Shown: piece after piece, positions 1 through 12,500 of the stretch | How positions within the stretch are numbered: position 1 is the first letter of the stretch | Layout of the letters: every line of letters begins with the position of its first letter | NCBI GenBank assembly: GCA_026545225.1 | Contig: CM048846.1 | Coordinates: forward strand, 50,708,270 to 50,772,269 | Length of the DNA: 64,000 bases | DNA from: Cornus controversa | Lineage: Eukaryota > Streptophyta > Magnoliopsida > Cornales > Cornaceae | Direction of reading: 5' to 3' | Translations under genes and position numbers: made by a program | Notes under the pieces: model-generated | Seen by the model: only the letters and a program-made list of their open reading frames with translations | Database searches by the model: none | What the model was told of the DNA's origin: nothing

Positions 1-1242
1 AGCACATCAACTGCCCGGAAAAGCTAACGTAATAGTTGATGTCATGAGTAGAAAGTCACAAGGTAGTGTGGCTAGTATTGCCATACAGGAATGGTAGATG
101 ATGGAGGATATAGTAGTGTTAGGCTTTTATTTTAATAAGAATAGGAAGCCATCCACCTTATTTAGTCTTATTGCCCAACCAACTCTAGTGAGTAGAGTGA
201 TCGAGGCACAACAGCAGGATATTGAAATAGAGACGATTCATACACAAAGTTCAAGCGGTGAAGAAGTGGAGGTTGGATAATTCACTCCAACGGGGGTTTG
301 AGGTTCAAGGGAAAGATGTTTTTTCCCTTACCTTGTAAAGACGATGTTCTTAGGGAGTTCCATCACTCTCGACTTGCAGTGTATCCTAATGGCACAAAGA
401 TGTACTATAATTTACACCGCCAATATTGGTAAAAAGGGATGAAGGGCAATGTGGCTCAATTTGTGGCCAAATGCCTTACACGTCAACAAACTAAAGCCAA
501 GCATCAAATATTAGAGGACATGTTACGATCTTGTATTTTGGATTTTTGGGGTAGTTGGGAAGATCATCTTTCGTTGGTGAAGTTTGCCAACAATAACAAC
601 TATCAGTCTAGCATCAAGATGGCACCATTTGAGGAATTTGTATAGAAGACTGTGTAGATCACCTATTTGTTGGACTGAAGTAAGACAGATGACTACTTTG
701 GGACCCGATTTACTCCAAGAGACCACGAAGAGAATCAAGACCATACGTCGGCGATTGATCACAACTTAGAGTCGCCAGAAGAGCTATATAGACTGGAGAT
801 AAAGACAATTATCATTTGAGATTGGGGATCACATCTTTCTCAAGGTTTTTTCACACAAATTATTGATGCGATTTGAGCAAAGTGGAAAGTTATCACCACA
901 GTTCATGCCTTTCGAGATTTGGAGCATGTTGAGGAGGTCACGTGCCACTTAGCATTACCACCATAATTTTTGTGTGTACACAATGTTTTTCAAGTATCTA
1001 TGTTGAGGAAGTACGATCCGGATCCATCACATATGTTGGATTGGGCGGATCTTGAAATTAAAGAAAATATATGAGGAACAATCGTTGAAGATTATGGACA
1101 CTAAGAAGAAAGTACTATGTGGCCAAAACCATCATTTTGGTTAAGTTACTATGGAGACACCATGGATTGGAGGAGGCTGGAACGAGAACATGAAGTTAAT
1201 TCAAAGTATCGAGAGTTGTTCATCAATAAAGGTAGGTTTTAA
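1..1242 (+). pseudogene. Ty3/gypsy pol relic (RNase H end, integrase, chromodomain-side tail)
   Basis: Broken reading frames read as the C-terminal part of a gypsy polyprotein. Residues PGKANVIVDVMSRK (about 20-63) match the end of RNase H. EFHHSRLAVYPNGTKMYYNL (about 353-412) and the following CLTRQQTKAKHQ are the H2C2 integrase zinc finger. FWGSWEDHLSLVKFANNNNY and YRRLCRSPICWTEV (about 541-685) are the end of the integrase core. VSMLRKYDPDPSHML (about 997-1040) is the conserved tail after the integrase. Stops and frameshifts separate these blocks. The stretch between KAKHQ and the GSWEDHL block is much too short, so most of the catalytic core has been deleted. The order and motifs fit the Tekay/Del-like chromoviruses; lineage assignment is inference. 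Confidence 0.85.
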
Positions 1243-1276
1243 TTTTGGGAATGAAATTCCTAAAAGGTGGAGAAGT
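1243..1276 (+). other. Polypurine tract region of the gypsy relic
   Basis: A purine-rich stretch containing GGGAATGAAATTCC and AAAAGGTGGAGAAG directly follows the pol tail. In Del/Tekay-type elements a similar GACGAAATTC...AAGGGGGGAGAA segment is the primer for plus-strand DNA synthesis and sits immediately before the 3' LTR, as here. Confidence 0.6.
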
Positions 1277-1960
1277 TGTAGAGACTCAAATCTTTTAATT
1301 TTATCATTTATATATTAATTACAAAATTTTATGTAGAAAATATGTGCCAGTGTGTATGATTATGATATATTTAGAATACGTTTAGTGCTGGTGTGTGGTC
1401 CAAGGACAAGTGGGTTGACTCAGAACATATTTTGGACTCTTTGAGTAGAGGTGAGCTATAAAACGATTTCTTCGAAAAACATTTAATGGCTTAATATGAA
1501 AATTGTAGAGTTGAGGGCTTTGAAGATGACTTTTTAAAATGTTTAGGGACAAGATAGTAATTGTGCCAAAAGGTAGGTTAATTTCGTGATTATTGAAGAG
1601 TTAAAAATATATAAAGGATGAAAAATTAGGAAAACTCACATTTTCTCTATTATCTCTCTCTCTTTCTTTCATGCATATATCTCTCTACAAAGTCACTATT
1701 CACTCTTCACTTCTTTCTACTATCGTGGTGCAAGGAGTAGGTTTTTTAGGGCGCACCCAAAACTAAAGTGACTTGACTCGATTTGGGGTCTGACGGGTGT
1801 AGAATAATTTATGGACGACATTGTTTTTCTACACTTCATACAAAAATAAAACCTGCAAACACTTCACTAAAAATAATGTACAGTGTTGAACCACTCTCAA
1901 GTGAGATTCTGAATGAGTTCGAATTCACACTAAATTATGGGATGAAAATGATTTTTTTTT
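1277..1960 (+). mobile_element. 3' LTR (start) of the gypsy relic
   Basis: TGTAGAGACTC follows the polypurine tract and is the expected LTR start (TG). The same start, TGTAGAGACC, begins the LTR at 25193, so the two probably belong to related elements. A TC-rich patch at about 1643-1720 precedes the GGGGTCTGACGGGTG segment. The right end is not resolved: no clear CA end or target duplication is visible before the tandem duplication at 1961. Confidence 0.45.
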
Positions 1961-3100
1961 AAATAAATTTCTAATTTTTTAAATAATAAAACTACTACTA
2001 AATAGTTATGATCTAGTAATGAAAAAATCTCAAGAGAAGAGAATCCACCACCACGGAACTATACAAATAATGTTTTTAATATTCTTATATGATTTTTTCT
2101 CCAATAAATAATACACTTCACTAATCCAATTACAACTTGAAAATATGAAGAAAAATATGAAATTAAAAAAAAATGACTTGATTATATATGAGAGAGCAAT
2201 TTTTTACTTAATCTGATCCACCTTTGTTAGGTAAATAAAGGTAGGCATCCTTCGAATTACCATTATTTGGCAAACACGAAGAATCTTTCCACTAATTTTT
2301 GAAAATAAAAACTCAAAATAAAAGAGTAAAACAATTACTCTCGGGAGAAAAGTTATACAAAGAATAAAAGAAATTTACTTATATTTCAGACATGGTAGCT
2401 TCATCATTCCCTTGAGAGAGATGCTTACTCTTGCATATTAACAGAAAAGAAACATATAAAAATAAAATTATTTTTCATTGAATGAGAAGAAAATCAGTAC
2501 ACTATTTTTTCTGTAATTTTTTAACACTTCTAAATAAATTTTTAATTTTTTAAATAATAAAACTACTACTAAATAGTTGTGATATAGTAATGAAAAAATC
2601 TCAAGAGAAGAGAATCCGCCACCACGGATCTATACAAATAATTTTTTTAATATTCTTATATGATTTTTTCTCCAATAAATAATACACTTCACTAATCTAA
2701 TTACAACTTGAAAAGATGAAGGAAAATATGAAATAAAAAAAAAATAACTTGATTATATATGAGAGAGAAATTTTTTACTTAATCTGAAACACCTTTGCTA
2801 GGTAAATAAAGGTAGATATTCTTCAAATTACTATTATTTGTCAAACACAAAAAATCCTTCCTCTAATTTTTGAAAATAAAAAATCAGAATAAAAGAGTAA
2901 AACAATTGCTCTCGGGATAAAAGTGATACAATGAATAAAAAAAACTTACTTATATTTCAGACTTAGTGGCTTCATCATTCCCTTCAAATGGATGCTTACG
3001 CGTGCATATTACCAGAAAAGAAACATATAAATATAAAAGTATTTTTCACTGAATGAGAAGAAATTTAATACACTATTTTTTTCTGCAATTTTCTAACTTT
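1961..3100. repeat. 571-bp tandem duplication (two copies)
   Basis: Two head-to-tail copies, 1961-2531 and 2532-3100, share long near-identical blocks: AATAATAAAACTACTACTAA, AAATCTCAAGAGAAGAGAAT, a CACCACGGA block, and TTCACTGAATGAGAAGAAA-like ends. Many point differences make it an old duplication. No coding capacity or primer-binding site is visible. It could be duplicated LTR-derived sequence. Confidence 0.85.
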
Positions 3101-4551
3101 CCTTTTCAACCCCTAAGAACCCCCCCCCCCCCTAATTTATAGAATTAGAGGTGAATGATTTAGGAGGAAAAAGAAAATTTTAAAATACAAACTAAGATAT
3201 AATTAATCTCAAATCTTTCATTTGAATTTGAATAATCCGTCAAATCATCAATTTGAATTTTGGACCACTGATGTGGCCGTGTATCAAAAATATTTTTAAG
3301 TTTTGAACTTAAGACCTCTTGTAAAGTAATTTGTACAAAATAGCATCTTTTCTACGATGATTTGAGTGCTTATTTTTGGCTATTAACAAATATAACCTTC
3401 ATTTATGGCTTATTTGTCATTTTTTATTCTTTTATTTTCATTTGGAAATCAACCCATATCAAACATAAAATGCAAAGATAAGAACATTTAAATAAAATAA
3501 AAGAATAATTAAATATTTAATTTGGGATAAAAAAAAATAGCAAATTTTGTGCACTTATCAAATTACCATCGAACGAACTTTTGCTAGTCCTCTAGCAAAT
3601 ACAAGTAAAAGAGATTAGTGCACAAAATTGCTATTGTTATTAACTCCTAACTAAAGATATGCCACTTTTGCAGGCTACTCTCAACTACATTTACCATATG
3701 CAACAAAGCTTTAAACCCTCTAGGTGACCCCTAGTGGACGAGTTATAGCCTCATGAAAGTTTCCGGTAATTATACCTACAAACATCAAACAATGGTAATT
3801 AACAATTAAAGATTTTTTTTTCTCCATTAATGTATATAAATCAAGAATAACTTAATCATTCCACTTTAGTATGTAATAAAAATTAAAAGAAAAGATTAAA
3901 CATTATTCAAAAGTTAAAAAAATTCATTATTATTCTTGACTCATAGTGTGTGTGTGAATAGCCACCAATAATATAATTCTCAATTTTAAAGCAACTGTAT
4001 TTCATATTTTCTTAAAAAATTAGCTTTGATTTCAAATCTCACTTATGATTTTTCACTCAAAACTGAACACTCAGAGATTGACTAATTTTACACTCAAGTA
4101 TATGCAAGTAGAATAATGTAATACAAATACAAATTATCTCACATATTTTTTAATAAAGAACGAATTTTTCAACAAAAAAAAAACATATGGTCTCATGAGA
4201 GGAATATCAAATATTAAGAATTTATACCTCACAACAATAAACCTCAGTCGTTTTCGTATCCGAACCATACTATCCTTAAGATCAAATCAGACTTTTATTA
4301 TGATGTAACTTTAGGTAGAAAGAAGTTAAAAAGGTGATACTAATAATGGAAAGTGTATTTGAGAATGCTTGGGAAAACTAACTCACTTAGAACATATTAC
4401 TTTCGACTTCCTCTTCCAAATTGGGCGCTTTCTATTTCACTTCTCTTTTTATATACTTCTCAAAATCTCATCAAGAATTATACTCCGTTCTTTTCTTTTC
4501 TTTTTCATTTTTTTTTTCTTTTCTTTTTTCACCTTCTTGTACATTGATCAT
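3101..4551. other. AT-rich intergenic sequence without recognised gene
   Basis: A 13-base C run lies at 3120-3132. The rest is AT-rich with frequent stops in all frames. Nothing here resembles a conserved protein, RNA gene or complete transposon. A T/C-rich tract at 4490-4535 gives spurious short ORFs. Confidence 0.6.
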
Positions 4552-5000
4552 GTCACGCCCCAAATTCCCATACCCAGAACGGTACAAGAACTCAAGGGTG
4601 AGAAAGCGAAACGTCAACACATCTTAACCTTTATTCTACTCTGATACCAAGTTGTCACGCTCATATTTCTACTACGGGCCCCTCACTGAACAGCCAGTCG
4701 AACTAACAGCTCAATCAGCACTTCAAGTGCTTCGATTAATCAAAATTAGGGTTTCAATTAATCACACTTCTTGCTGTGCAAAATTTCTATCAGAACACAC
4801 GAATTTTTGACCATTAAATATGGCTAGGTTTTCGATTAGTCGAAAATAAGACAAAAATCTTCAACCAACAGTCATTGACCTTTTTTTTTTGTTATAAAAA
4901 ATGAAGACTATATTTAAGCTAAAAAATATTGAATTTGTACCCTCAATCCTAATATATTTGTTTTTGTCTAAAAATCATAATTGTTTCTAGATTTGTGTTG
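4552..5000 (-). mobile_element. LTR retrotransposon fragment with primer-binding site (minus strand)
   Basis: CTCTGATACCAA at 4639-4650 is the reverse complement of TTGGTATCAGAG, the standard binding site for initiator tRNA-Met. It abuts TGTCACGCTC at 4653, which is the TG/CA edge of an LTR on its right, so the element reads leftwards. A second TGTCACGCCCC at about 4554 marks another LTR-like edge about 100 bp away. The LTR side holds the palindrome TTTTCGATTAGTCGAAAA at 4829-4846 and two related GATTAATC motifs at about 4732-4765. The right end is not resolved. Confidence 0.5.
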
Positions 5001-5220
5001 TTTAGATTCTGAGCTGCATGTAGGTTTTTTTCCTTTTTTTTTTACAAACTAACAAGAGTCTATTTAGCTTCAAAGGTTCCAAGAATTTTTAACCTCTCAC
5101 ACGTAAAGGAGGTTTTGAGCAGATGACGTGGCTAAGCCACATTGGATTCGGAGAAGTTTTCGGTAGTAAATGTTTCTATATTGCATGTTGCTGATTTTTT
5201 TATTTTCTTTTATACTTGTA

Positions 5221-5224
<4 letters not shown>

Positions 5225-5263
<39 letters not shown>
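5225..5263. repeat. (ATT)n microsatellite
   Basis: About 13 uninterrupted ATT/TTA units. Read on the minus strand it encodes a poly-Asn tract, which explains a spurious short ORF. Flanking DNA to 5896 is AT-rich with no gene signal; it ends in a TATATC/TATACC hexamer repeat at about 5851-5896. Confidence 0.9.
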
Positions 5264-5896
5264 GAGAATTCGTTGTAAAAATTTGACATAATTCCCCATC
5301 TTGTAGTGGGAAGAACAAATACCTAATTATTCATTTGAAATGTTTGCAAAAATAAAATTGTAAATGGACACATGGATTAATTATTATTTTTAAAATGTAT
5401 ATATATAAATAATTAGTATAAATTAGGGAAAATAATAATAATTAGTATACATTATATTTATTTAAAAATAAAATTCTATTAATATTTATATGGTAGTACT
5501 AAATGTATAGATATGAATCTGTGTATATGAAATTTATAGAAGTAAAAATTATATAAAGTAAATATGTGATTAATTGTAATAAAAAATGAAAATGTGATTT
5601 AATATAATTAAATATATATAAAATAAATAAATAAATAATTCCATGGACACTTTGTAAGTGTGTGTGTTGATGTAACCCAAGTCATAATTTCAGATAGGGA
5701 CCAGTAGCACGAGCCCAATCTTTGTTTGAAAGTGATTTTTGAATAATGTTGTCAGGCCTTCTTGGTTTGGGTCAACTAGATGGGCTTGATTTTATTGTCG
5801 TGTAGAATCGAACCAACTTAATCTCACGATTGGAATTATTGATCAACTTTCTTATATATCTATATCTATATCTATACCTATACCTATATCTATATC

Positions 5897-6449
5897 TAGG
5901 GGTGCAGCTTGGGTTGAGCAATCCGAACCCAACTTGACCCCAGCCCAATTTTTTATAAGCTTGAACAATTATTTTTACAATTAGGGTTGAGTTTGGATTA
6001 AAACCTCAGTCCGAACTTAATTAAGGCTGAGCTTGGATTGAGATGCCAACAACCCGAGGCGAACTCAAACCTGAAATGTAATATTATTTTTATACATATT
6101 TTTCATTTTAAATTATTATATATAATATTCAAATTATGATGACCTTTTTCTTTTCAACTTCCTTTATTTAAATCTTAATTTATAGTATGTTAATACTTTG
6201 GATAATTAATTTCCTACAAATTTGTTTGTAATTTTTTAGAAATTTGTATTAAGTTCTTAATTTTGTGTCTGTTTAGAAGTAATCTAATGTGAAACTTATT
6301 AAAGATCACTTTAAATTTTCAACATAGAGATTGGTGATATAAATAACCCGACTTAACCCGAAATCTCAACCCGAGTTTAAAAATTTAAGGATGGGTTGGG
6401 TTAGGGTTAAACATTTCATACGTAGAGTTGAGCCCGAGTTGTACCTCTA
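5897..6449. mobile_element. Non-autonomous hAT-like element, CCCAAC-rich (family A)
   Basis: The left end TAGGGGTGCAGCTTGGGT and the right end (reverse complement TAGAGGTACAACTCGGGCT) form imperfect terminal inverted repeats. Subterminal blocks are rich in AACCCGA/CCCAACTTG words, typical of hAT subterminal repeats. No transposase is encoded. I could not find a matching 8-bp target duplication. A decayed inverted relative lies at 20255-20430. Confidence 0.5.
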
Positions 6450-7307
6450 ATTCACCCAACCCGTTTGAGTTTTTTTATTTTTTATAATAGTATTTATTAC
6501 AATAAATATATAGAAACATAACTTTCATTGAACTCTTAAATAACCTGTATTCTTTTCTAATTCTATTTATTCTCTCAAACTTCATACCTATACAAACTAT
6601 TTTATCTCTAAAATTTAGAAAGAAAAAAATTAATAATAATTTGTGTCTCCTAATTCATCACTCTATCAACCACTCTTAAGAATTCTATATGAATTAAATA
6701 ACTAATTCACAAACTTTATAACAACAAAAACTTTATTTCTAAGAATTCTATATGAAGATTTTAAGCATAATTTTCTTTTACGAAGATTTTAGTAGTTTTT
6801 GGATTAAAAAATAAAGGATCTTTAATTTGATTTTATATGTTTTCGGTTTTTGTATATTTTGAAAAAGGAACTATTTAAGTTAATATAACTAGATTAACTT
6901 AACCCTTTGATCTTGCTTTGGTTGTTTTTATTTATTCTCCAAAGAAATTGTGTTTTGAATTGATACCAAGTGTTTATTGGAAAAAGTAAATTTTATTGAA
7001 ATGCATACTATTTTTTATAAATACATATACATAATACATATATGCAAAGTGAAAATCTTTGAAATTAAATTGAATCTTATGGTCTCATGGTTTGAAATAA
7101 TAGGAGTCAAAAGTCACACCGTTGTATATCAAATTTTATAGATGGAAATTATTTTTGTATTGCATATATTACTCCTGCTTCCATAGTTCAGCACAATTCC
7201 AATAGCTACCTGCCAAAACTAAAAACAGAAATCAAATTATTATTATTCTTATTATTATTATTATAGTGGGTAATTGATTTCCACCGTCCACTCACGAATA
7301 CATATTT
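6450..7307. other. AT-rich intergenic sequence
   Basis: No conserved coding, RNA or terminal-repeat signal seen. A short (ATT)n run occurs at about 7235-7265. Confidence 0.6.
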
Positions 7308-7522
7308 AGGTCATGTTTGGATTGACTTTTGAAAAGCGACTTTCGACTTTTCAAGTTCAAAAATCGTTTTGAAGAGTATTTGAATTGGTAAGGCGGAAGA
7401 ACTTCAGAATTCAAAAAAAGCATTTAAAGGAAGCCGATGGGTACCAACTTCCTCATTTAGCCTCTATTTCTCTTTTTCTTCTATGTAAAAGCCGACACAA
7501 AAATCTTGCCAAACAGAGCCTT
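7308..7522. mobile_element. GGCCCTGTTTGG-type MITE (family C), copy 1
   Basis: The left end GTCATGTTTGGATTGACTTT and right end GCCAAACAGAGCC are inverted repeats. The interior (GAAAAGCGACTTTCGACTTT, GCATTTAAAGGAAG, GGGTACCA.CTTCCT) matches a second copy at 41449-41662 over its whole length. No coding capacity. Superfamily is uncertain because no target duplication is clear. Confidence 0.75.
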
Positions 7523-7640
7523 ACTTCATTGTGATGTAAAGTTCATATTGAGCTTCACGTCACAATGGAGTAAGGCCCTGTTTGGCAGGACTTTTGTTTT
7601 GACTTTTATACGATGAAAAAGAGGAATAGAAATTAAATGA
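7516..7640. repeat. Inverted junction plus second partial family C end
   Basis: CTTACTTCATTGTGATGT (7520-7537) is inverted at about 7558-7575 around a short spacer. It is followed by AAGGCCCTGTTTGGCAGGAC and TTTTTC.TCG-like sequence matching the end of family C in the opposite orientation. Two MITE ends therefore face each other across a small palindrome. The second one is cut off by (TA)n at about 7644-7663. Confidence 0.6.
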
Positions 7641-9257
7641 GGATATATATATATATATATATACTAACAAAAAAAAAACTCATACACCTATTTTGTTGAA
7701 CTTGAAGAAGACTTTCTACTCACAGTGAGGCACAACCTTTGATGGTAAATATACACATATTTTGTATATAAAACCGGAGAAGAAAGCACGTCCAATTCTT
7801 TCTTTGTAAGGGTGATTGGAGACTGTGCAATTAAACTAGAATTAAGCATGAGACAAGGATCTTTCTTAATTTCGCTTGCATGATTAATCTTTTTTTCTGA
7901 AACATGAAAGCAATCATAATTTAAATATGTACCATCTTATTGCATGCCTGCCAAATTTTACTGCTTTTTATATAACTTGTCCTCATAAGATAAGTAAGCA
8001 TCATCACATTTTCAGAAATACACTCATCATTGTCATATATATGTGTGTGTGTGTATATATATATATATAGATATATATATCCAACTTCTAAAAAGGATGT
8101 CTAAGAGCAAAATGGCCTTTTATGGCTCTTTGCTACTAGGAATCTACCAGGGATCTATGTTTTGTGGGTCCTCTCAACTTTAACATCTTAAAAGGCTAGG
8201 TTCCATTCGGAGTGAAGGATTGAAAAGGAGTGGATTTAAGATAAATTATATATGGATTATAACTTAAATTTACATTAATTTTTAAATTTTATGTTCAAGT
8301 AATATATATGCATATATAGATATATTTGAGGTGATAATGTAAGATGTTAACTACTAGAAATCCTTGTGTAATATAAATATTGTGCAAAATAACCCCATAA
8401 ATTACTAATTTTGCAAATAACCATCATATGATTTTCAAAAATGTTGAAAGTAACTTTTGTTTACTAGCCATTAAAATTTTGAAAAAATATGCCTCAAGAA
8501 ATGTCCTTTAATTTTAGTCTTTTTCTCATAGCTTCGTAGACTTAACAATTTGCCCTTACCTCTAATTTCGACCATCGCATATTGTCCAAACATCGTAAAA
8601 CTGACAAGCAGCACAATCAAAAAGTTCCAAAAACTCTAAATCTCCTTCAATGATAGAATTTAATCACTTCTTCGTATATAAAAACATCATCTTTGTCAAA
8701 TTTGAAATCATAAATTAATATCGAACGCAATCAAAGGGTTCAAAACATCATTTAAAATCATAATTTATTCAAAAGTAATAATAGACATGTCAACACCCGA
8801 CTAGTCGGTATCTCACAATATTGTGAATCCATACACGGCAAAGAATTGAATTTTCCTTTACCCAATTACATCATTTAATTTGAAACTAGCCCACCCATTG
8901 GTCAAATTTTGATAAATAGCACAAATTAGGCTCTTAGGCCCACATTGATTTTCGATTTCTCTTCAATCACCAACCAATCATTATCAAAACATTGAATGGA
9001 CACTTCCATTATTAGATTCAAATCATTTCACTATGCATTAATTCAAAATCAACCTAATTTCAATCATTTTATTTTTCCCGTTCCATCGTGTTTAAAACTT
9101 CTAAATTGTCATGAAAAAAACACACCCCAAAAGTGCATTTCAATCCCAACAACACATGAAAAATAAGGTTCGTTCTCATCGTAAAAATCACCATAGCAGT
9201 AAAGTGGGTGTCAGTTATTTGTCGAAAAAAAAAAAAAGTTATTACTGAATGCTTTTA
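7641..9257. other. AT-rich intergenic sequence with TA/TG microsatellites
   Basis: (TA)n at about 7644-7663, and TATATG/(TG)n/(TA)n at about 8034-8080. The rest has no recognisable gene, RNA or transposon end. Confidence 0.6.
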
Positions 9258-9368
9258 AGCATGCATGAGCATTCCTTTTTAACCGTTCTTCTCAAATCTA
9301 AAATACAAAAAGAGATATTTGCAGTATGTGTAGGGCAACGTGATTAAAAAGGAATGTTCATGCATGCT
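9258..9368. repeat. Hairpin with 25-nt arms (foldback / miniature TIR element)
   Basis: The left arm 9258-9282 (AGCATGCATGAGCATTCC then TTTTTAA) and right arm 9344-9368 are inverted copies with one mismatch, around a 61-base spacer. It may be a very short TIR element or a transcribed hairpin. No convincing target duplication flanks it. Confidence 0.75.
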
Positions 9369-9830
9369 ATTATATGTATAAAAAAGGTCATATATATCCA
9401 ATACTCGAGTCTTCCGCTTGAGTAAAGTATGAGAGAGGTGGATGTCGGTAAAAATCTTACTTTCATTTTTTTACTTTTGTATATATATTTTTTGAAAATT
9501 ATAGAATGTCCCCTCTGAGTTTTTTCTTTTCTTTTTTAGTGCTTTTTTCTTCAAATTTCTATACTCTTTATCCTTTTCATAGTCATAGCAAAGTCAGATT
9601 GCCAAATTTAAATTAAAATCTTGAAAATGACTAAAACCAACTTGCTACAGTATCAGCCTAATTCCTGAATAGTTAGTTTTCTAGTTGCTGTTATTGAGAT
9701 ATTTATTATATATATATACATGGCATGCTTTTATCTATATGCAATTTTTATCTCCACGCTTTTTGCTTTGTGCTTTTTATCATTTAAAGTTATTGACTTT
9801 TAATCTTGAAGCTTGTACTGTTGTCATTCT

Positions 9831-9834
<4 letters not shown>

Positions 9835-9885
<51 letters not shown>
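9835..9885. repeat. (TA)n microsatellite
   Basis: About 25 TA units. They account for spurious Ile-Tyr repeat ORFs on both strands. The sequence from 9369 to 9834 holds nothing else I recognise. Confidence 0.95.
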
Positions 9886-9887
<2 letters not shown>

Positions 9888-9900
9888 TCGCCTGCATGAG

Positions 9901-10617
9901 TAGGGGTGGCAAAATTGGACACGACACGACAACACGACTCGAACTCGACACGAATTAAGCGGGTTTGGATTTGAGGTAAACCGACACGTTTAATAAATGG
10001 GTCGACACGAACACGACACGCAAAAATTGGGTTGGGTTTGGGTTTAAGCTGTCTAACCCGTGACACGATTACGACACGATTACAACATGAGTTATTCATA
10101 TATTATGGTTTTATATAAACTTATATATATATAGTTATATAGGACACAAGTTATTCATATATACATGATTTTATATTGTAATCTATTTGTTTGTTTATAG
10201 GACTGATGTAGCCATAAAACGCAAGGATGAGATTATTATGGTGCCTTCCAAGTTGTTGAATCACCTTAAAAGAGTTTATATATAGATACAAAATTTATAA
10301 TATAGTTTGATTTTAGGATTTATGTATTGATATATACTTTATTTTTTATATGATCTATAGAGAGATTTTTAGGGGTAGAGAAACTCATATAATATAAGTT
10401 AAACGGATTAAAAAAGTTATTGAATTAGTCGTGCCAATGTTTATTAAACGGGTTACACGGGTCGACACGACTAACACGTTTAATAAACGAGTTGGGTTAG
10501 TGTTGAGGGTCTCTGACACGATTATTAAATGAATCGGGTTAGAGTTGAGCTATTTAGTATAATACTTATAGATCGACACGACACAAATACGACACGAGAA
10601 CACGAATTGCCATCCTG
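9901..10617. mobile_element. Non-autonomous hAT-like element, CACGAC-rich (family B), near full length
   Basis: Left end TAGGGGTGGCAAAATT and right end (reverse complement CAGGATGGCAATTC) form inverted termini of the TAGGGGTG/CAGGGGTG kind seen in plant hAT elements. Both subterminal regions carry many ACACGACACG words in opposite orientation. TGAGTA occurs immediately at both edges (about 9897-9902 and 10616-10621) and may be a decayed target duplication. There is no transposase. The right half recurs inverted at 22278-22605. Confidence 0.6.
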
Positions 10618-10904
10618 AGTAATATTATACAAGTTGAAAATATAGGTCAATCAAACCATATATAAAACAGAGTAAAAAATTTTTATTTTTATTTTTATTT
10701 TCTGATAACGTACTCTTTGATTCTTAGTTCCAAAAAAAAGGTCTTAGCTAAAAATCAAGAAATACAGTAATAATAATACACGTAAAAAGGGAGGGAGGTT
10801 TCAAGAAGACTAAAGACAGAATGCTTCTGAACCCTAGACTGTGGGGCCACCACAGATCACCACGTGGTGCCTCGTGACCCGCATGTTCAAACCCTGATTT
10901 CGAG

Positions 10905-10942
<38 letters not shown>

Positions 10943-11430
10943 CTTGATCAACATTGTATTATTGCAGTATAATATAGTCTATTTTGACAAACTTGCCTGT
11001 ATCTCTCACTTGCATGCTCACCTTCACTATTAGCCTACTTATTCATCACTTAATTCCATGTAATAATTAGTTGTACATTATAATTAGTCCAAGGAAAATA
11101 ATAAATATTACCAAAAATTATTTTTTTTGTGATATTTATCTCGAATTACATGACATAACGCTACATATAGAGAGAATATATTATCTTGTACAAATTAAGC
11201 GTTCGACACTACATATAGTGAGAGAAAAAGAACATTACATATTTAGAGAAAAAGCAATAGAGTATATTATCCTCTAACGACAAATTCAAGTTTCGAATCT
11301 AACTTTAAAAAGAGATAATCTCTCCTTTAATTCCTGTAAATTGTATTATAAACCGTTAAATTAGGATTATATTTCATCTATGCAGAATTAGGGTAAACCC
11401 TTAAATTAGGATTATGTTTCATCTTGTATA
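10618..11430. other. Intergenic sequence with a G-box palindrome and (TA)n
   Basis: A short GC-richer patch (about 10795-10900) contains the 12-bp palindrome CACCACGTGGTG at 10858-10869, whose core CACGTG is the G-box bound by plant bHLH/bZIP factors. (TA)n follows at about 10908-10940. No nearby gene is visible for it to regulate. Confidence 0.5.
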
Positions 11431-11439
11431 GTTAGTGTA

Positions 11440-12500
11440 GGTACAAAAACTTGTCTAAAAGAAATTAAAAAAAATTCTACAACAAGCACACTTATAATAA
11501 ATAAAGAAAATTGATTCAAGCTCTTATTATCACTTAGGCTTTAAGCATCTTGAAGGTCAAAATAGTATCTTCTCCCTTTTATTTCTATTGCTATTTATAC
11601 AAGAAAGTTTAACCAATTATCTGTCAATTCTTTGGTGACTATATGTTGATCTTCCCTTGATCCTTGGTAAATTCAAATCAATTCCCCCAATTGGAGGAGT
11701 GTATCTTGACATTCCCATTTGACCTTATATTAATTTCCCTGGTCTTATGGGATTTTTGCTTAGTTTGTTGAGAGTTAGGTGGATAATTGACTATATTGTA
11801 CTGTCGTGTTCGCCACGTGTAATGCCCACATTCGATCAAGGTGCCGTGTGTCACTCTTCACTTGACTGATTCCAAGTTTTTATTGGTGAAAAATTCTCTC
11901 CCTCGCTTTGCTCCAATACCCTCTTGGAATTTTCAAATCAATCATTATTTTCGGCATCCAAAGAGCTGCAATATTTGGAAACGGAGCATTTCTTTCCACA
12001 GACGGCATCAAAGTGTAGATGTAAAAATTTGTCTAAAGAAAATTAAACAAAATTCTACAACAAGCACACTCACAATAAATAAATAAATAAAGAGAATTGA
12101 TTCAAGCTCTTATTATCACTTAGACTTTAAGCATCTTAAAGGCTATAATACATGAATCAGTATCTTCTCTCTTCGTTTTTTCTCCTTTTCATTTCTATAG
12201 TAATAGTTATGTATAGAAGAAAGTTTAACCAATTATCGGTTGATTCTTTGTTGATTATATGTTGATCTTCCCTTGATCCTAGATAAATTTTAATCAATTC
12301 CCCCAATTGGAGGAGTCTTTTTCTAGTCTTAAAGGAGTTTTGTCTAATTTGTTGCTGAGTTAGTGAATATTGACTCGATCTAATGTACTGTTCTAATCGT
12401 CATGTGTAATGCCAACATTCGACCAAGGTGTATGTTGCGTGTCACTCCACTTTACTAGTGTCAAGTTTTCATTGGTGGGAATTTTGCCCCCCATAGTTAG
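11440..12500. repeat. About 578-bp tandem duplication
   Basis: Copy 1 (about 11440-12016) and copy 2 (about 12018-12500) share TTCTACAACAAGCACAC (11475 and 12053), GATTCAAGCTCTTATTATCA, GTTGATCTTCCCTTGATCC and CAATTCCCCCAATTGGAGGA. Copies differ by many substitutions and short indels. It looks like LTR-derived sequence but no primer-binding site or LTR edge is evident. Confidence 0.85.

Noticed and set aside
5097-5318. Poly-Asn ORF on the minus strand
   Set aside because: Translation of the (ATT)n microsatellite.
9685-10099. ORFs with long Ile-Tyr repeats on both strands around (TA)n
   Set aside because: They are translations of a TA microsatellite; the same occurs at 19427-19687, 42526-42805, 55541-55762 and 60168-60365.
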